NCBI GenBank assembly: GCA_030704615.1
Contig: CM060731.1
Location: 24,118,001 to 24,182,000 of the forward strand
Origin: Takakia lepidozioides
Lineage: Eukaryota > Streptophyta > Takakiopsida > Takakiales > Takakiaceae
DNA length: 64,000 nt
Direction: 5' to 3'
This document shows, in pieces, positions 39,108-52,320 of the stretch (positions within the stretch are counted from its first letter, which is position 1; each line of letters opens with the position of its first letter). The notes under the pieces are model-generated. The model did not search any database and was not told where the DNA came from. It was given only the letters and a program-made list of their open reading frames with translations. The position numbers were made by a program, and so were the translations under genes.

Positions 39108-39371
39108 TCAAAGTCCTGATGCTTGTACACTGCGTGGTAATCGAGCAATTAGTACATGACGGAGGCGATGATTGTCACTATTTAGCTGGGGTACTCGACC
39201 TTGAAAGTTATTGATAAATTGATGGAGGGATTCAGCCTCCATGATCTTCCTGAACAACACTGCAGTGACGAAAATGTTACACTCATACCATTTGCGCAGG
39301 AAGCTTACTACAGAGGCTATCTCCATGTTTCTGAGAACCTGTTGTGCCAACCAACCCTCCCCGCATTCCAT
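39108..39371 (-). pseudogene. possible retrotransposon gag-like fragment
   Basis: The minus strand from 39371 encodes 87 residues including FLRKWYECNIF, ESLHQFINNFQGRVPQL and LRHVLIARLPRSVQ. A short helical segment of the type 'SLHQFINNF...L...LP' recalls plant retrotransposon gag regions. No pol motifs or long terminal repeats are seen nearby, so this is a weak call; it may be chance. Confidence 0.25.
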
Positions 39372-39582
39372 CTGCCGCCCATCAACCCAATGGTCACTGT
39401 GATCACTATTTACTCACTGCTTTTGCCACCGAGTACCATCCCATCCCATTCGTTCAATACAGAATTGAATCAGAGTTAGAATTATGGACACACTCATGCG
39501 ACTTGTGCGACAGTGATATATGTATCTTACTATCCTTCAGGATGACAAGTAAGGTGCTGGATCAGTGTCTGCAACCTATGTG

Positions 39583-39608
39583 ATGTATGTATGTATGTAT
39601 GTATGTAT
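39583..39608 (+). repeat. (TGTA)n tetranucleotide microsatellite
   Basis: Six or so perfect tgta units between 39583 and 39608, in noncoding sequence. Confidence 0.9.
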
Positions 39609-39609
39609 C

Positions 39610-42538
39610 AGTGATCTATGTATCTCCTCAGGATCATCACTTTTGAGGCAAATTTGATTTTGCACCTGACTTTCATGCAACGTTGTTGTTCGAAAGCTGT
39701 ACACATATAGCGCGTAATAACCAGGGGGTTGGAAACACTGATTTTCGCGAACTCTGGCCTTGCATCATTCTTCATTTTTGTGGTTCAGGTGTAGGCTCTC
39801 ATGTGATATAATCATATGCGACCCAACTCGAGTCTTTAATAAGCAGATGAAAGACCAAGCCTGTGAACCTGGTTCTCTAGTGGATTGCAAGCAGCGTTTT
39901 TTTTTTTCATTTAATACTGCATCTTGCAAACCCTAGCACAACTCTGTCACATGGATTCAATCCATTGACAAATATGACTAATCTTGTGCAAGATCAGCAA
40001 CTCTGCTCAAAGCCTCATGTGCAAGAGACTGTGCAAGTTTGCTTAGATGGAGGTGCATGACACACATATTAGGCGAGTAAGCAAAACTTAAATGAGAGTT
40101 CTCTCCATAGCTCGACCCCTTGGCGAAAGTGTTTGAACCCAAGGCTTTGCTCTTTGCGCTGGTAGGGGTTTCTAGAAATTGATAGGCAAGATCATCTAGA
40201 TCCAAGGAACTCAAATGACATGTGGCTCTTTTCCTGTGCGACAGTTGTACATGCGGGCGTCCTCATTGCAGCGACATGATGGCATTAGGGAGGGCAGTAA
40301 TGCGAAACAGTGCCATATTTGAACCTCCTTTGTAAATTTAGTGAGGCCAATTTCTGGATCGAAAAGAGGCGAAATTTCGCGCATAAAGAAAACGCTGATT
40401 GCAAGAGCAGAGCCTGCAAAACTGGCAGGGATGGGCAGCTTTATGCTGGCAAGCACGTGCAGCTGTTGACTCGCATTACACCTGTGCCGCCGCGCAGGGT
40501 CCTTCCTGTGGAGGCTCGTCTCTCTCCTCTCCTCACGTTATTACGGCCCCGGATTGGGCCTTTGTAAATTGTGCCACGGTCCACCCAGCTGCCACAATAG
40601 CCAGGTAGTCAACTTTATGCCAGGATGCACACTTGCTTGCGGCCGTCTGGATGCCAGAGATTGTGGCCCGTGGGCCGTGACTGCAGTGGAGCTGGACTTG
40701 AGTATGCATTATTAATACCTACTCTGGAGACACCGTCCAAAATATGTAGAGCATTCTTCTTCAGTTTCCTGTTCCTAGTATGTAGCAAGGCGCGGAAAAA
40801 TAGACCAACTGTGGCTCGACGTCAGCAGCTTACACCTACATATCCTGAAACCTCAAATGACGATTTCCTGCAACGGGATTCTCGAGGGCCCACGGACCCA
40901 CGACCTATCTGTTCGTGTGAACAGGGCCGCAAATTGTTCTGAAAAAGGTCAGTTGTTGGCCCACTCGTCACTCACTATCAAGTACATTGAATGAAGCATT
41001 GAATGATCTCAGCGTCCACCTTACTATGTTAATACAGCCCAGTACTGTGATCGGGCGTAGCACAGCAGTAGCTGCTCCAGACACGGTATGGAACCCAATG
41101 TCAACTCCATTAAAAAATAGTTTGGAATGATCTTGCAGCTGTGTTGCAGCGCTAGGATACAATACATGTAGGCTACAAGGTTGGAAACGTAATTGGATTC
41201 ATGAGTAGTGGACGGAGGCAATGCCGCCGGGCCTGCTTGCATGTACTATAATGGTGAAGAACATTCGCGCGCTCCACCATATTTATGCCATCGGTAGTAG
41301 AGAAGCATTAGTGGCCCCACCATCTTAATGCCTTGTAAGGCCAAATGAGGAATGACCGCTTCATAAGATGGCGGCAGACGGTAGGCTGATGAAGAGAGAC
41401 AAAACACTAAAAGAGAGACAAGTAGGATGGATGTCGCTCCTGATTCCCTAAGGTTACTTAGGGTCAACGGACATAGAGAGAGAGAGAAGCTGTAAGTGCT
41501 CTCACTTGATTCAGTTCATCTGCTTTGACCTGCTGCATCATGCACTTTGTGTCAACGCCCATATATTTCTGATACCATTTCCCTGTCTTCCAAGTTCCAA
41601 CTCATTTCCGTCAGATTAGGAACAGTGAGCTCGCTCCGGAGACCTATATCATCATCACAGCCAGCTGCTCTACCTAATAAGCTTGGAGGGTTGGTTTAGT
41701 AGTAACTGTGAACGGAAGATATACTACTCGTACAATCCGCTTTGAGAGGCACATAGCACGACTCGCATCTTCACTGAATTGCAGCGGAGCTCGGAAAGAC
41801 GATGAGCCGGGTCGTGGATCCTGTAACACATCATGAACATGGACATTAATGCACAACCAGATCAGTGAAAAGTTAAAACTAGCAGATCTTTCATTTCACA
41901 GTGGCCTGAGGCTTCCGTTTGAGTTGACTGACAGTAATGACAGATATGACGCATTAAAGCATAACAACTAGGTATCCCCATAAAGTTCCAGTTTTCTCAT
42001 CAGGACGATACATTCTGAGTATTTCTGAGTATTTCGGTGCAAAGTCCTGGGTAATCTGATTTCCTCAACGCAGAGATCAGCCACATGCAAAGGGGGAGGG
42101 GGTTTGATGTGTGAAGGGCATGGAAATCACGAGAAAAGCAGTGCTCTGGAGACTGGGTTCGAGGAAGGTCATGCAATAGGCAAGCGGCGGTGGACTGCAG
42201 TAGCGACTGCGACCCACTGGCCACGTGTCGATGACTCATTACCCAATTGCAAGGTAGTCTGCAGGAGTGCCAGTAAGGGGCTGCCACGACGGCAGTCCTG
42301 GATGGCTGCTTAGTAGTGTGGATCGAGACTGTGGAGATCGATAGCTCAGCGAGGGTCCTTCAAAGTTCAGAGAGAAGGTCGAGCAGCTCACGCGCGTGCA
42401 CAAGGAAGGCCGTAGTGTGTATGTGTGTGTGAAGGTCCTTGCAGGCTGTGGGTGGTTGGTAAGATTTTCGGAGGGGTGGGTGGAAGCAGTAGCTGTGAAA
42501 GCTGAAAGCCAGACAGAGACAAAGATTCGCAAGTCATC
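39610..42538. other. no gene supported
   Basis: About 2.9 kb without a recognisable gene. Open frames here are short and on both strands. The poly-T at 39899-39909 and an agagagagagag run near 41475 are low complexity. GT/TG-rich sequence at 42415-42432 directly precedes the candidate secreted-protein start. Confidence 0.4.
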
Positions 42539-45350
42539 ATGCCTGGGTGCCGAGGCTGGCTTCTAGTGTGCACACTAGCCGTCCTCCTCCCTTCTTGCAT
42601 CCTGGGCCGCGTTCTCCCTCATGGTACTAATCTCAATCCTTCTGGATCCCAATCTATGCCCCTCTTTCCTTCTTGCATTGTTACTCGAGCTGTATCTCGC
42701 CTTGCCATCTCATTCAAAGGATTTTTCTTGATGAGTGGTAGTGGAGAAGGTGAAACTGTAGATAAAATTATGTGTGGACCCACACATTTCCCTGTAGTGG
42801 CTTGAACTGGAGTAGTAGGGACCTAGGACATGCTTCAGTTTTCAGAGCAAGGGAAGCTTACAGTCTCGAGGGCTTTGGAGGTACATTGTACCGCTAGGAG
42901 TCGAGTAAAGGGTCAATGCGTGATGGGGAGGGTTACGAAATTGAAGTAATAATGACTTAAAGTCTGGCCTGCATACTCGTTATCTTTGACATCCTTTCTG
43001 TCTTGAAGAGCTTCAAAAGTCGACGTAGGGAGGACTGAAGATGGTCGCAGGAGAAACAGATAACCTCTCTACATTAAGCAGAAGCAGTAGTGTCGTATTT
43101 TCAGTTGCATTCCTGACTAGAACGTGGTCATTAATTGATGAACCGAGCTCTTAAGAATTTTGGAACCATCTGCAATTGCAGAAGGATCAGACATGGTGGA
43201 TCTTGTGTAAGGAAGGAACTTCCTTACCACCAGTATAGGTAGTGAGGGGTAATGCGAGGAGGATGCGAGGACAGTCTTACATCTCCCCCCTCAGGAAGGC
43301 AGACAAGCAGCCTTGTTCTCGGCATTTCTACACCAAAAAGACACGAGGGAATTGGAGCTAATACTGCAATCTCGTGCTCGATCGCATTTCTAAGGTTGAA
43401 TGAGACTCAGACATATTTTCAAAATATAGTACTTAGCTGTCTTGTCACGCTGAAGCTGTCGGATCTGACTCTCTTCGCCAGCCTCCCATTTGCTTTGAGG
43501 CCCAACCTTTCTAAGGTGCATTTCTGGCGTCCTAGCTTTAAACATCCGCAGCTTGTTGAAGCCAAGGAGCTCCAAAATGTTAACCGTGTATTCTAGCTTC
43601 ACCATACACTACGTATGGACTGAAAGTGTCGCAATGTCCTTGAACACTTCTTTCCTAGTTCCAACTGGGAGAAGTTGGTTCTTCAATCAAAGGCGCTGAG
43701 GACTGGCGCAGTCATGTGTCCGATTCTCTTCCTGCAGCAGTGTGAGGGGGAACGGTACTCAGACGGTACGCAGACGGGACTCAGACAGGTGCAACTTTGA
43801 TGGGTGAGTAGTGATTGAGACCAAGTCTACCCCCAAGTTCACGGCGTAGTGCCATAGTCGTTACTTAAGACTTGTGGAGAGTACGAAGTAGGGCTGCATC
43901 GAGCGATCGTCAAGGAAATTGTTCTAACTTATATGAGCTTTCTTATGTGAGTGGGCCTTAAGAATTTGATTCTGGACGGACGGTGCATGCAGGGGCGAAA
44001 GATGCGTCCATGAAGGATTTGTCGGCTGTCACTATGGAACAGGATCTGAGAGCAACAGTAGTTCAGGTAGTTGCTGCTGAACACTTTGTGTTTTATTCGT
44101 CAATGTGGGTCTTGGACTAATGTAGAGTAACTTTTCTCGCTTGTATGCAGAGCACCTTGGTGCTTGCTTGCACATTGATGATATTTGAATTACTAGCTAT
44201 GTTCTTTGAGAATCCAATGCTGTCGTGTATGCTTAAATTAGATATAGAGGGGTCTGTAGTCTCTGTTGGAAGTGCTCGCGTCAAAGGAACTGAAACAATG
44301 CGTTTCAATGTTCAATGTACAGATGAGAGGGGAGCGCAGGAGGAAAGAATTGGAAGGCTGTGATGCACTGGAAAAACCCTGTGGTAAAGAGCGACGCGTC
44401 CTTATGGCTTACACTTATGATTATGTGGATCCAGTCCCCAACACAAATCCAGGCGCTGTTCCACCAGCCCCTCCATCACCTCCCTCGCCCCCGCCTCCTG
44501 ATCCACCAGGACTTCCTTAAGCTCCTTATTACGGTTAGTCGAGTATGTATGAGTACTACAGGTTACTTAACGAGAAAACTGGAATGTAAAGTACTTAGGG
44601 TCTGCCAAATTCAGCTTTTCAGGTGTTACTCTTGACCGGAGTATCAATGGGCACATGCCTGTTGTCAGCTAGCCGAAGAGGCCCCTCTTTTGAACCCTCT
44701 TGAACTCTAAGAAAAGAGTTGGATCTATTACAATCCGTGGGAAAATTGAGTTGGCGCAGGAGGTGATCTGTGTGCAGGGCTTGAGTGAATTTGTCAAGAT
44801 AATTATCTCTAGAGCTAGCTTTAGAACAGCTAATACCTGTACAAGACTTTCAGTGTGAAAGATTTGGCTATTTAACTTCACATGTTGTGCCTCTAATCCC
44901 CTCTGAACATTGAGGAATGCCATCACCACTAGTTAGTTACTTTTCATATCTTGGTCTGGGGCTGTTTCTGCACCTGGACTTGAAGCTTTTTGTTGTTTCC
45001 AGTTTGACTGTGGAAATGCAATGTATATCTAAGAAGCTAATGTGTTAAAAGTTGGAACCCTGTGATCATAGTCTTTGAGAAGAAGTTTTGCGAGGTACAG
45101 GGGCTATCATGAGTTGCCTGCAAATCATGTTAATCTATCGACGCTGTCTCGGGTTCACTTACCTACGCAGGTGGCAAGCTCTCCACATTATTAATTTGCA
45201 GGCAAAGTGTGGGGCAACTTGAGCTCAGGAAGTGCCCAGGCAAAGACATGACAGTAGACTTCGAGGTCTACTGGACGTACAAAGACAATCCGGGCAATCC
45301 TTCCTACTGGACGTTCTTTGGTGCTGATCTTACTGAATGTTTACCTATGA
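42539..45350 (+). CDS. candidate secreted proline-rich protein locus (exon structure unresolved)
   Basis: The ATG at 42539 opens MPGCRGWLLVCTLAVLLPSC, a good signal peptide with a hydrophobic core and a likely cleavage after CILG. Downstream on the same strand are blocks that look like exons: 43996-44067 after a gcag acceptor (KDASMKDLSAVTMEQDLRAT); 44266-44520 with LEKPCGKERRVLMAYTYDYV and then a Pro-rich hinge (PPAPPSPPSPPPPDPP); and about 45209-45340 after tttgcag (VGQLELRKCPGKDMTVDFEV, then YWTYKDNPGNPSYWTFFGAD). I could not join all blocks in phase: a TAA follows the hinge at 44518. The family is unknown to me. It could be an intact gene with small exons missed here, or a pseudogene. Confidence 0.35.
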
Positions 45351-47437
45351 CCAGACTTCAACATCTCTGAGTTCACTTACCTGCATTTCACTTGAGGCGT
45401 GATTTGAACCCATATATATGTAGTGTGAACAGTCCACCTCACTTTCGATTCTTCCAGGCCTGTGTTATGTAGATGCACTGTAAGACTGTCGAACGAAATA
45501 AATTTATGTAACATTACCGTAAGTTTGGTTTTTTGTAGCTCTGGATGTTCAGAAGTTATCAATCAATGAATATATTCTTCAGGCAGGAAAGAACCAAATC
45601 ATATTGATCAATCTAGTCCTTGACCTCTAGGTTGTTAAGGTTCCTTGTCAGTTCTAAGTTGATCGTTAAGCCCTAGATGTTGTCACTAGTTGCTGCAATG
45701 AATCGTGCAGCTCTCAACGCACGAGTTTCTCTGCACTAACTTTCAGGCGTTGCAAAGTAGCCTGTGAGAATTTACTACCAACAATTGTTATTGTTCATCA
45801 TCACAAACAGAGCATGACCAGGGTATATTCATGAGTTGTTCCAACTACTGCAACCAATTCTTCCCAACCCTTCCTGCATATACCCCATTATATTATGGTG
45901 CCCACCAGCCCAACGTTGAACAAAACTGTTATCTTAAAACATTTTCACTCTACCAGCGAGCAACTACATTTTGTTTCTCCTCTTGAGGATAGTTTTACCA
46001 TTTGTACAGCCACTCCACTTATAGAGCCATGCGGAATTACAACTACATCCGATTCTTAGCAAAGAGAGACCAGAGGAGAAGGACAGCAGTGCCGGAGAGA
46101 GAGACCGCTGGAGAGTTTTATTAGTCGAAGGATGCTTACACGGACGAATGATAATACCGCCTCGGAAAATTGCCCCCAAGATAAAACGATTTTCATCCAA
46201 GAGAGGAGAAATCGAGTTTAGGTCAGTCTGAATTCTGAGGAGGAAGGCTGCAAATTTGGAGGGGAATGCAGAGCTGCTGCAGTGCAAAGATTTGTGGATT
46301 GCACGTGATGCCGCAGAGAAGGATGAAGAGGAGGGCGGAGATGGCCACTGGCTTGAAGACCTAACATCATACTTGGACAGAGGATTGTCGAAAATCTCCC
46401 TAAGGTGTTGTCTCTTTGCCAGGCTCATCTATGTTTTGTGTGGGAATAAGCTGGAGACTGGTTTTCTTCTTCTAGTTTGCACCAAGGTCATCATTTGTGT
46501 GTGTGTGAGTGAGAGAGACTGGGGCCATGAGCTTTCCGGGCACAAGCAGATGTGGCATTTGTGGTTGTCGTTGTACAGGCAGTAAATTGACGTTTAGAGG
46601 GCAGAGAGAGAGTGGAAAGAGAGAGGCGAGTCTTAAAACTTCTGCCCGCATTCGGGAGGGTATGCAGTTGGATCCCCTTTTTTTTGGCCACCTTCAGAGC
46701 TCTCGTTTGCATAGCGAGTCGTTGCCACAGCTAGTTTTGCATGTGAACAGCTGTTCTCTGTGCTCAGTAGTACCCCGCAACGTGCCCAAAACTTTATTGA
46801 AAGATCAAAAGAATTACTCATTCTTGGTCAAGCACCCACTATGCTTTCTACATGCTTCAGCAGGAAACTGCAGTGCCAACTGACAGTCTCTTGGTAGTGG
46901 CTCAATTCAGTATATTGCAATCATTGATGAGAAGAATTGAGGCTACTGTTGCTGTCTTGAAAGGATTATATTTTCTATACATTTATGTCGAGCCTTTCGA
47001 TTTCGAATAAGCTTAGGTCTACCTCCCACGGGTCAGTAAATGTACTAGGCTTTCCAAAGACAACTTTCCTCAGACTCTCCAAGGCTTTAAGTGAATCTAT
47101 ATTTTACCTGTCTAGGGGGTTTGCACATGTAGGGTGAGGCTCTCCTAATAAGTTAAGGGTTCAGTTAAAAATTGCAGACTCTTCTGGTGAAACTGGGAAA
47201 CTCCCAATGTGTAAATCTCAGAAAAATAATTTGTTGTAAAGATTATGGTAACAAATAGATTAATTTGAATGGCAAAGTGCTCATTCACTTGTGAATGAAA
47301 ATGATAAGAATTGCTGTTATTTCTTTTTGCACTTTTAGAAGTACTGCCCTGAAGGGTTCATACGAGAGGGGCAATGACAGGTTGCTGGCACTTGCTAGAT
47401 GCAGAAGGGGTGAGGAAGGGGCAGACCACTATCAGAC
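45351..47437. other. no gene supported
   Basis: Contains open frames on both strands around 45964-46585, including a plus-strand acidic segment (EKDEEEGGDGHWLEDLTSYL) and its minus-strand shadow. Neither has family support or clear splice continuity. The last part is presumably the SVR1 promoter. Confidence 0.35.
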
Positions 47438-50400
47438 ATGTTGGGAGGAGGGGTAGCGGCGCCATGTGCTGCAGGGCGTGCTGCTGTGTTTCTGCGCAAT
47501 AATCCTTTGTCTTCGAGATCACTTTCCAGTGCAAACAATGTAGGGTTTAGTCAGCGTACAGGTCTTGTATTGTTCCAGGGGCTGAAGAAGCTGAGATCAG
47601 ATGTGCGGAGGAGGCAGCTTCCTGTTTTGGTATGTGCAGACAAAAGTGCAAAGCAGCAGGGCAGGCCGCACGTGGAGAGGCAAGTGGGGATACCAGTACT
47701 CGACAAGGATGCAAACGGGAATTTTTTTCTCAATTCGGTTGATTCATCATCACCCCCATTAGGTTCAGTGAATCTGAAATTTCCCGCTCAAAGAGCTATT
47801 GGCATCAAGAAAGTAGCACATAGTTTGCCCAGATACCCCAAAGCAGCCCGCAGATTCTACAATGAGAAGTTTCGTTCAGAGCCTGAAAGGCTGAGCAAGG
47901 TTTTGGCAGCTGCAGGCGGTAAGCTCCTTTCTGTGGCCCGCATGCTTTGTTTCTTAACAGTCGACTGTAATGGAGGCAGCTGCAGGTTTACTAGGAACTT
48001 GGATAATGACAACCATCTCATTCTTGCCTTGAGTTTCTTGAACTGGTTCGAGCAATTATTATTCTTAACTAGCATGCTACCAATCGTCTTGACAACAAGA
48101 AAGCTACAAGAGAGGCAGAGAAAAGAATGGAATCAGCTCTGTTTGTATTAACTCTTGATGGTCATGGATAGACAACCAGTTCTGTGTTTTGTTTCCTGAT
48201 AGTTGCAAGCGTAAAGTTTTGACATGCTGTGTGATATTTCCTGGGAATGGGTACAGTGGCGTCACGGCGGGCAAGTGAGGACATCATATTTGCAGGGCGT
48301 GTGAAAGTGAATGGAAAAGTTTGCACTGTGCCGCAGGTGTTGTTTTTGTCTCATCATTTCCAAGAATTGTGTGCTTGGGCAATCAGTTTGTGCTTTTCAG
48401 GTCTATGCTCGATTCTGCATTTCTTGAGTGCTGCTCATACATTAGTTGCTGGGAGATCATTCTGTCTAGCATTGAACGTATCGTCAAAGCTGATAGAGTA
48501 ACAGAGGATTTTGGTTATTAACATGTCTTCTCTGACAAGGTTTAATGTCGAGTCTCTACAGACTCCTGTGGATCCTTTAAAGGATGTCATCTTTCTGGAT
48601 GGTGGATCCTTACCAAAGAAGATGGCTCCAAAATTTTATTTTGCTCTCAACAAGCCAAAAGGGTTCGTGCAGGCACACCCCTTTCTAGTGATTTTTGGTG
48701 TCGTTTTACTCTTTGGTCTGAATGACAGCTAATTGGACCATTGAGCTTTCTCCTTTCCTCATATGGCATGTTTTTATTGCAAGTTATAAGTGTGTCGGCT
48801 ATCCTGATCTTAGGAGTGGACTAGCATGCACTGGCAAACGACAGTGTTTGTCTATTGGAATGTTTACAAAATGCTGAGCCAGAGATGTTGGGTGGCCAGG
48901 TACATATGCTCAAGTGCGGAGGAGGGATCAAAGCCTGTCCTATCTCTATTTGATTCTTTCTGGAAGATCTGGGTGGGCCTGCCACCTAGCTCGATTACAT
49001 TATTCTGCAATTTTGATCTGTTGCCAAGGTGCATTAGTTGAGGTGGGTGCTCATCATAGTGGGAAGCTATAGAGAAGACAAAATTTCTGAGTATCTATCT
49101 ATGGGAAGAAAACTGACGTGGATGCCAGTAAATATACCCTGAAGGTATGTGAGTGGCAGAGGAACAAATTTCTGATGTATAGTCTGTTTCTGCTGTGTGC
49201 TCCAGGCCCAGAGAAATGTTGGAATGCGAAGACCGCGACTCTTCACAGTGGGACGCCTGGATGTTGCCACTTCTGGCCTGCTGTTGGTGACCAATGATGG
49301 TAGGTGCTTGCTTTTGCTTGACGCTTGACACTCATCCAGACAAACAGAAGCAGAGAGGAAAGGGAGAGTGCAATTGCCCGTTGTGTGGGCAATCTGAAGA
49401 CAGTATTCATTTTCTGATACACTGTCCGGGGTTCTCTCACCAAAGAGACGCTCTCTTCAACTCTATCAAGGGAATTGTGCCTGTACCCCTGTTTACCAAC
49501 TTTGAAAGTCTCGAGGCTGAGCCAAAAGCCCAGGCCCTCCTGAGGCCTAGTTTTTGGGCAAATCACACACAGCAGATTGATGCTTGTGTGAAGGGATTTC
49601 TAGAGGATATCTGGAAAACCCGGATTAATTCTTTATATGAAGGTAAGTCTTACTACCAACGTCGGCCCCTGACAATGGTAGGTTCTGTTCCTTTTGTTCC
49701 CGCTCAAACTGGGCGCGGGGTCAATGGCCACAAGGCTACGGCAAACAACGTCTTATGAGTACACTCATCCAGACAATCATGATATGTGGGTTTTGTCATC
49801 CTGTGTGAAAATGTTTTCAAACGTATACAGAGCTAAGGCTAATTGATTTTTTCTCTGTCGCCTTGTAGGAGATTTTGCACAAAAAGTTTCACATCCATCC
49901 TCAGGGCTGACAAAGGAGTAAGTGGGAGGACTTGCATCCCACTAATATTGTGGCCTCTTTCAATGTTATCTTTTCTTAGCTGATCTGTTGTCACCTAGCC
50001 ATCTGTCAGCTTCTGTCAGCGGTCCAAGTTTTGACTTCTAATTGAAATATGTGTCAATTATAGGAAGCAGTGAAACCCCTAGTTCATTGGCTGCCTGTGA
50101 GGCCCGCTGGGCAATGTAGATATGTGCTCATGAATGGCAAGAAATAATTTTATTGGTCTATTTCCTTGGGTTAAACCTTAGGAGAATTGTAGGGTGATGT
50201 TACTCTTTGCTGGCAGATTATAGAATTGTAGGTATTTTGTTCTCTCCATAGATATGCTTGTTGTTAGACAAGTGAGTCCTACATGGCACAGCTGGCTCTG
50301 AAAGGCAGTGAGGTGGTGACGTGGAAAGTGGGAATGAAGTTTTTGTTTTCCCGTACTCTGTGAATAAGCTGTTTAAGTCTGACTTTGCAGTAATAGTACT

Positions 50401-51646
50401 TTGGATTTTCGGCAACTTAGAGTCAAGCATGATGGTGATGCAGGGCTCTTGTCCAATGGCATGGCTCAAGAGATTGAGAGGTGAGTATGTTTTATCATAA
50501 TTACAAAGTAACAGAATGGATAGATGGCAGGTACGTGGCCACTGTAAGTGAGAAGGTGACTAAGCGACAATTGCAGCTCATAGGACAGGGCGCAGTGGTG
50601 CAGGGTGTGCATTGTGTTCCCACCAGAGTGGAGCTTCTGGAAGCGGACCCTGCTGATCCTCGCCAGCGCTTGCGCATTGTCGTGAGTGCCTTCCGCTGCA
50701 TGAGCTGGGAGTTTTGCTTGGCAGTTAGTGGATGTAATTTGTTTGTGTGCTAAAGTGAAGCACTGCAGTCAAGCATCTGGTATCTGAGCTCTTTGTTTGT
50801 CCCATAGGCTGCATGTTGGAGAGTAGTCCATAATGACTGAGAAGTCAAAGACTGCAACAATCCCAATATCATAATTATAATGAGGTTGAAGGGTGCAGGT
50901 GAGTGAGGGCCGCAATCATGAAGTGCGCCATCTCGTTACCAATGCTGGGCTTGAGGTTTGTTAGTGCTGCTTTTGTTTTCCATATTTTTTTCCTATGCTT
51001 GCTTTTCCTTCAGGGGTTGCTGTTAGGTGCAGGAGTTCATCCTGATAGTGGCTATCTACCTTTTTGTGTTGGTTAGTATTATTCAGTGACCAGCTTGCCA
51101 TGAAAAAGTCCATCCAGGTTGTGTAATGTGCGCCGACTTTGAAGCTTCTCACAGGGGAGGGTGCCCTCTTTCCAACTGCCATTCAGGGTCAATTCATGTG
51201 GCCAACAAACTGACCCTTGAATTCCCCGTCTTGCAGCAAGCACCCATGATCAAGTGGACCATGGGATAGGTGCAGTAATTTTACACCTGAAGATTGTTCA
51301 ACCCTTATAGCAAGGAACTTAAAAGAAACCATGTTCGTGCATAGTGCAGGTGCAGAGTTTGAAGAGAGTCCGAATTGGTGGTATTCGTCTTTCTCGCAAG
51401 CTCGGGTATGTAGAGGCCATGCTGTAAACACGTTGTGTTTTGTGTCATGAGAATAACAGACTCTATCTCAACACAGGCTTTTGACAAGCTACAAGTAGAA
51501 GACACGTCAATGTATGACTGAACATTGTGAAAAGAGTTGATTTGGTTGCTGAAGTGGCATTGCTGTGCAGGGCTGGCAAATATGAGGTGCTGACAGAGGC
51601 ACAGGTGAACAAGGTGTTGGACAAACAGGTCCAGGACACTGCCTAG
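47438..51646 (+). CDS. SVR1: chloroplast RluB-type rRNA pseudouridine synthase (SVR1), 10 exons
   Basis: This enzyme isomerises uridine to pseudouridine in plastid rRNA; the Arabidopsis orthologue is required for normal plastid rRNA processing. Exons: 47438-47918, 48257-48336, 48562-48662, 48900-48972, 49206-49299, 49869-49917, 50531-50681, 50899-50955, 51350-51405, 51571-51646. They give 405 residues (Arabidopsis about 410). Residues 1-75 are basic and Ser/Ala-rich, fitting a transit peptide. An S4 RNA-binding segment follows (RLSKVLAAAGVASRRASEDI to GRVKVNGKV, about 151-180). The catalytic motif GRLDVATSGLLLVTNDG has Asp264. Later come SHPSSGLTKEY and EGRNHEVRHLVTNAGLEVQ, typical of the RluB/RsuA family. 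All phases close and no stop interrupts the frame. Intron 5 carries a LINE remnant. Confidence 0.95.
49330..49758 (+). pseudogene. LINE 3'-end fragment inside SVR1 intron 5
   Basis: The plus-strand frame ending at 49758 has ECNCPLCGQSEDSIHFLIHC followed by PGFSHQRDALFNSI. The C-x2-C-x8-H-x4-C arrangement and following helix match the zinc-knuckle-like region that follows reverse transcriptase in plant non-LTR retrotransposons. It continues through EDIWKTRINSLYE to a stop. No reverse transcriptase domain is present. The orientation is the same as SVR1. Confidence 0.75.
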
Positions 51647-52240
51647 CCCAGATTGTATGGAATTGCACAGAGTCTTAATCAACTGAGACAGCCCCATTGC
51701 CTGAATAGGTGGAGGGCCTGTTTCTAGGGCAGGTCCCCTACATCCTCTACACACTAGCAACAGTACAGGAACCATAAGTTGTTCCACGGCAGATGCCATT
51801 TCACTGAGAGGGTGAGCTTGCATCCGACGGGAATTGAGAGAAGGTATGTAACATAGCCAATTTGCAAGCTTAACCACAAATTCGGTTTTCTATCGCAGAT
51901 CCTGATTTCGGCTACCGGTACTAACCCATGTATGGTTAGCTTGAAATTACAGTGGAGATTGAGCAGCAAAAGTTTCTTCGTCCTAGGGACCTACTAAAGA
52001 GCTTAAGTATCCGCACAATCTACAGCTGCACCAGACTTGCATAGCATGCAGCCCTCCACATGCTTCAGGACTTTTGTCTAGTTGTACAAGTACCCTCATT
52101 TATCAATTGTCCCAATGCGGCATCCCCTGACGATTTGTGTTGCTTAGTCAATTGTATTGCTGAAGTTGAAGTCATATTAGAAGCAACACAGAGCCCATCA
52201 ACATCGACGTCATCGAGCGGCCAATGGACGGTTGAAGGCA
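51647..52240. other. SVR1 3' flank, no gene seen
   Basis: Probably holds the SVR1 3' untranslated region. No exon, RNA gene or terminal repeat could be supported. Confidence 0.45.
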
Positions 52241-52320
52241 CATGTTGAAGGATTGAACCCAGGATCACCCAGGTTATGCACAGGCAAGGCATAAATACCC
52301 AACCACTGGGCTACCAACTC
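52241..52320 (-). mobile_element. tRNA-derived SINE or tRNA relic, divergent
   Basis: On the minus strand, GAGTTGGTAGCCCAGTGGTT (A box) at 52320-52301 is followed by CCTGGGTTCAATCC (B box) ending near 52251. Spacing fits a tRNA-like promoter. The body lacks the sequence shared by the other SINE copies, so it is a different SINE family or a tRNA-like remnant. The intervening arm is too long and unpaired for a functional tRNA. Confidence 0.6.

Noticed and set aside
38100-39371. Complete LTR retrotransposon
   Set aside because: Only one weak gag-like frame; no reverse transcriptase, integrase or protease motif and no paired long terminal repeats seen.
45964-46428. 154-codon minus-strand frame starting with ATG, and an acidic plus-strand frame opposite
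   Set aside because: Neither strand shows splice continuity or a known family; the Ser-rich minus frame looks like an antisense product. Not called as a gene.
52241-52320. Functional tRNA gene
   Set aside because: A and B boxes are present but the acceptor and anticodon arms do not pair, so it is a SINE or relic.
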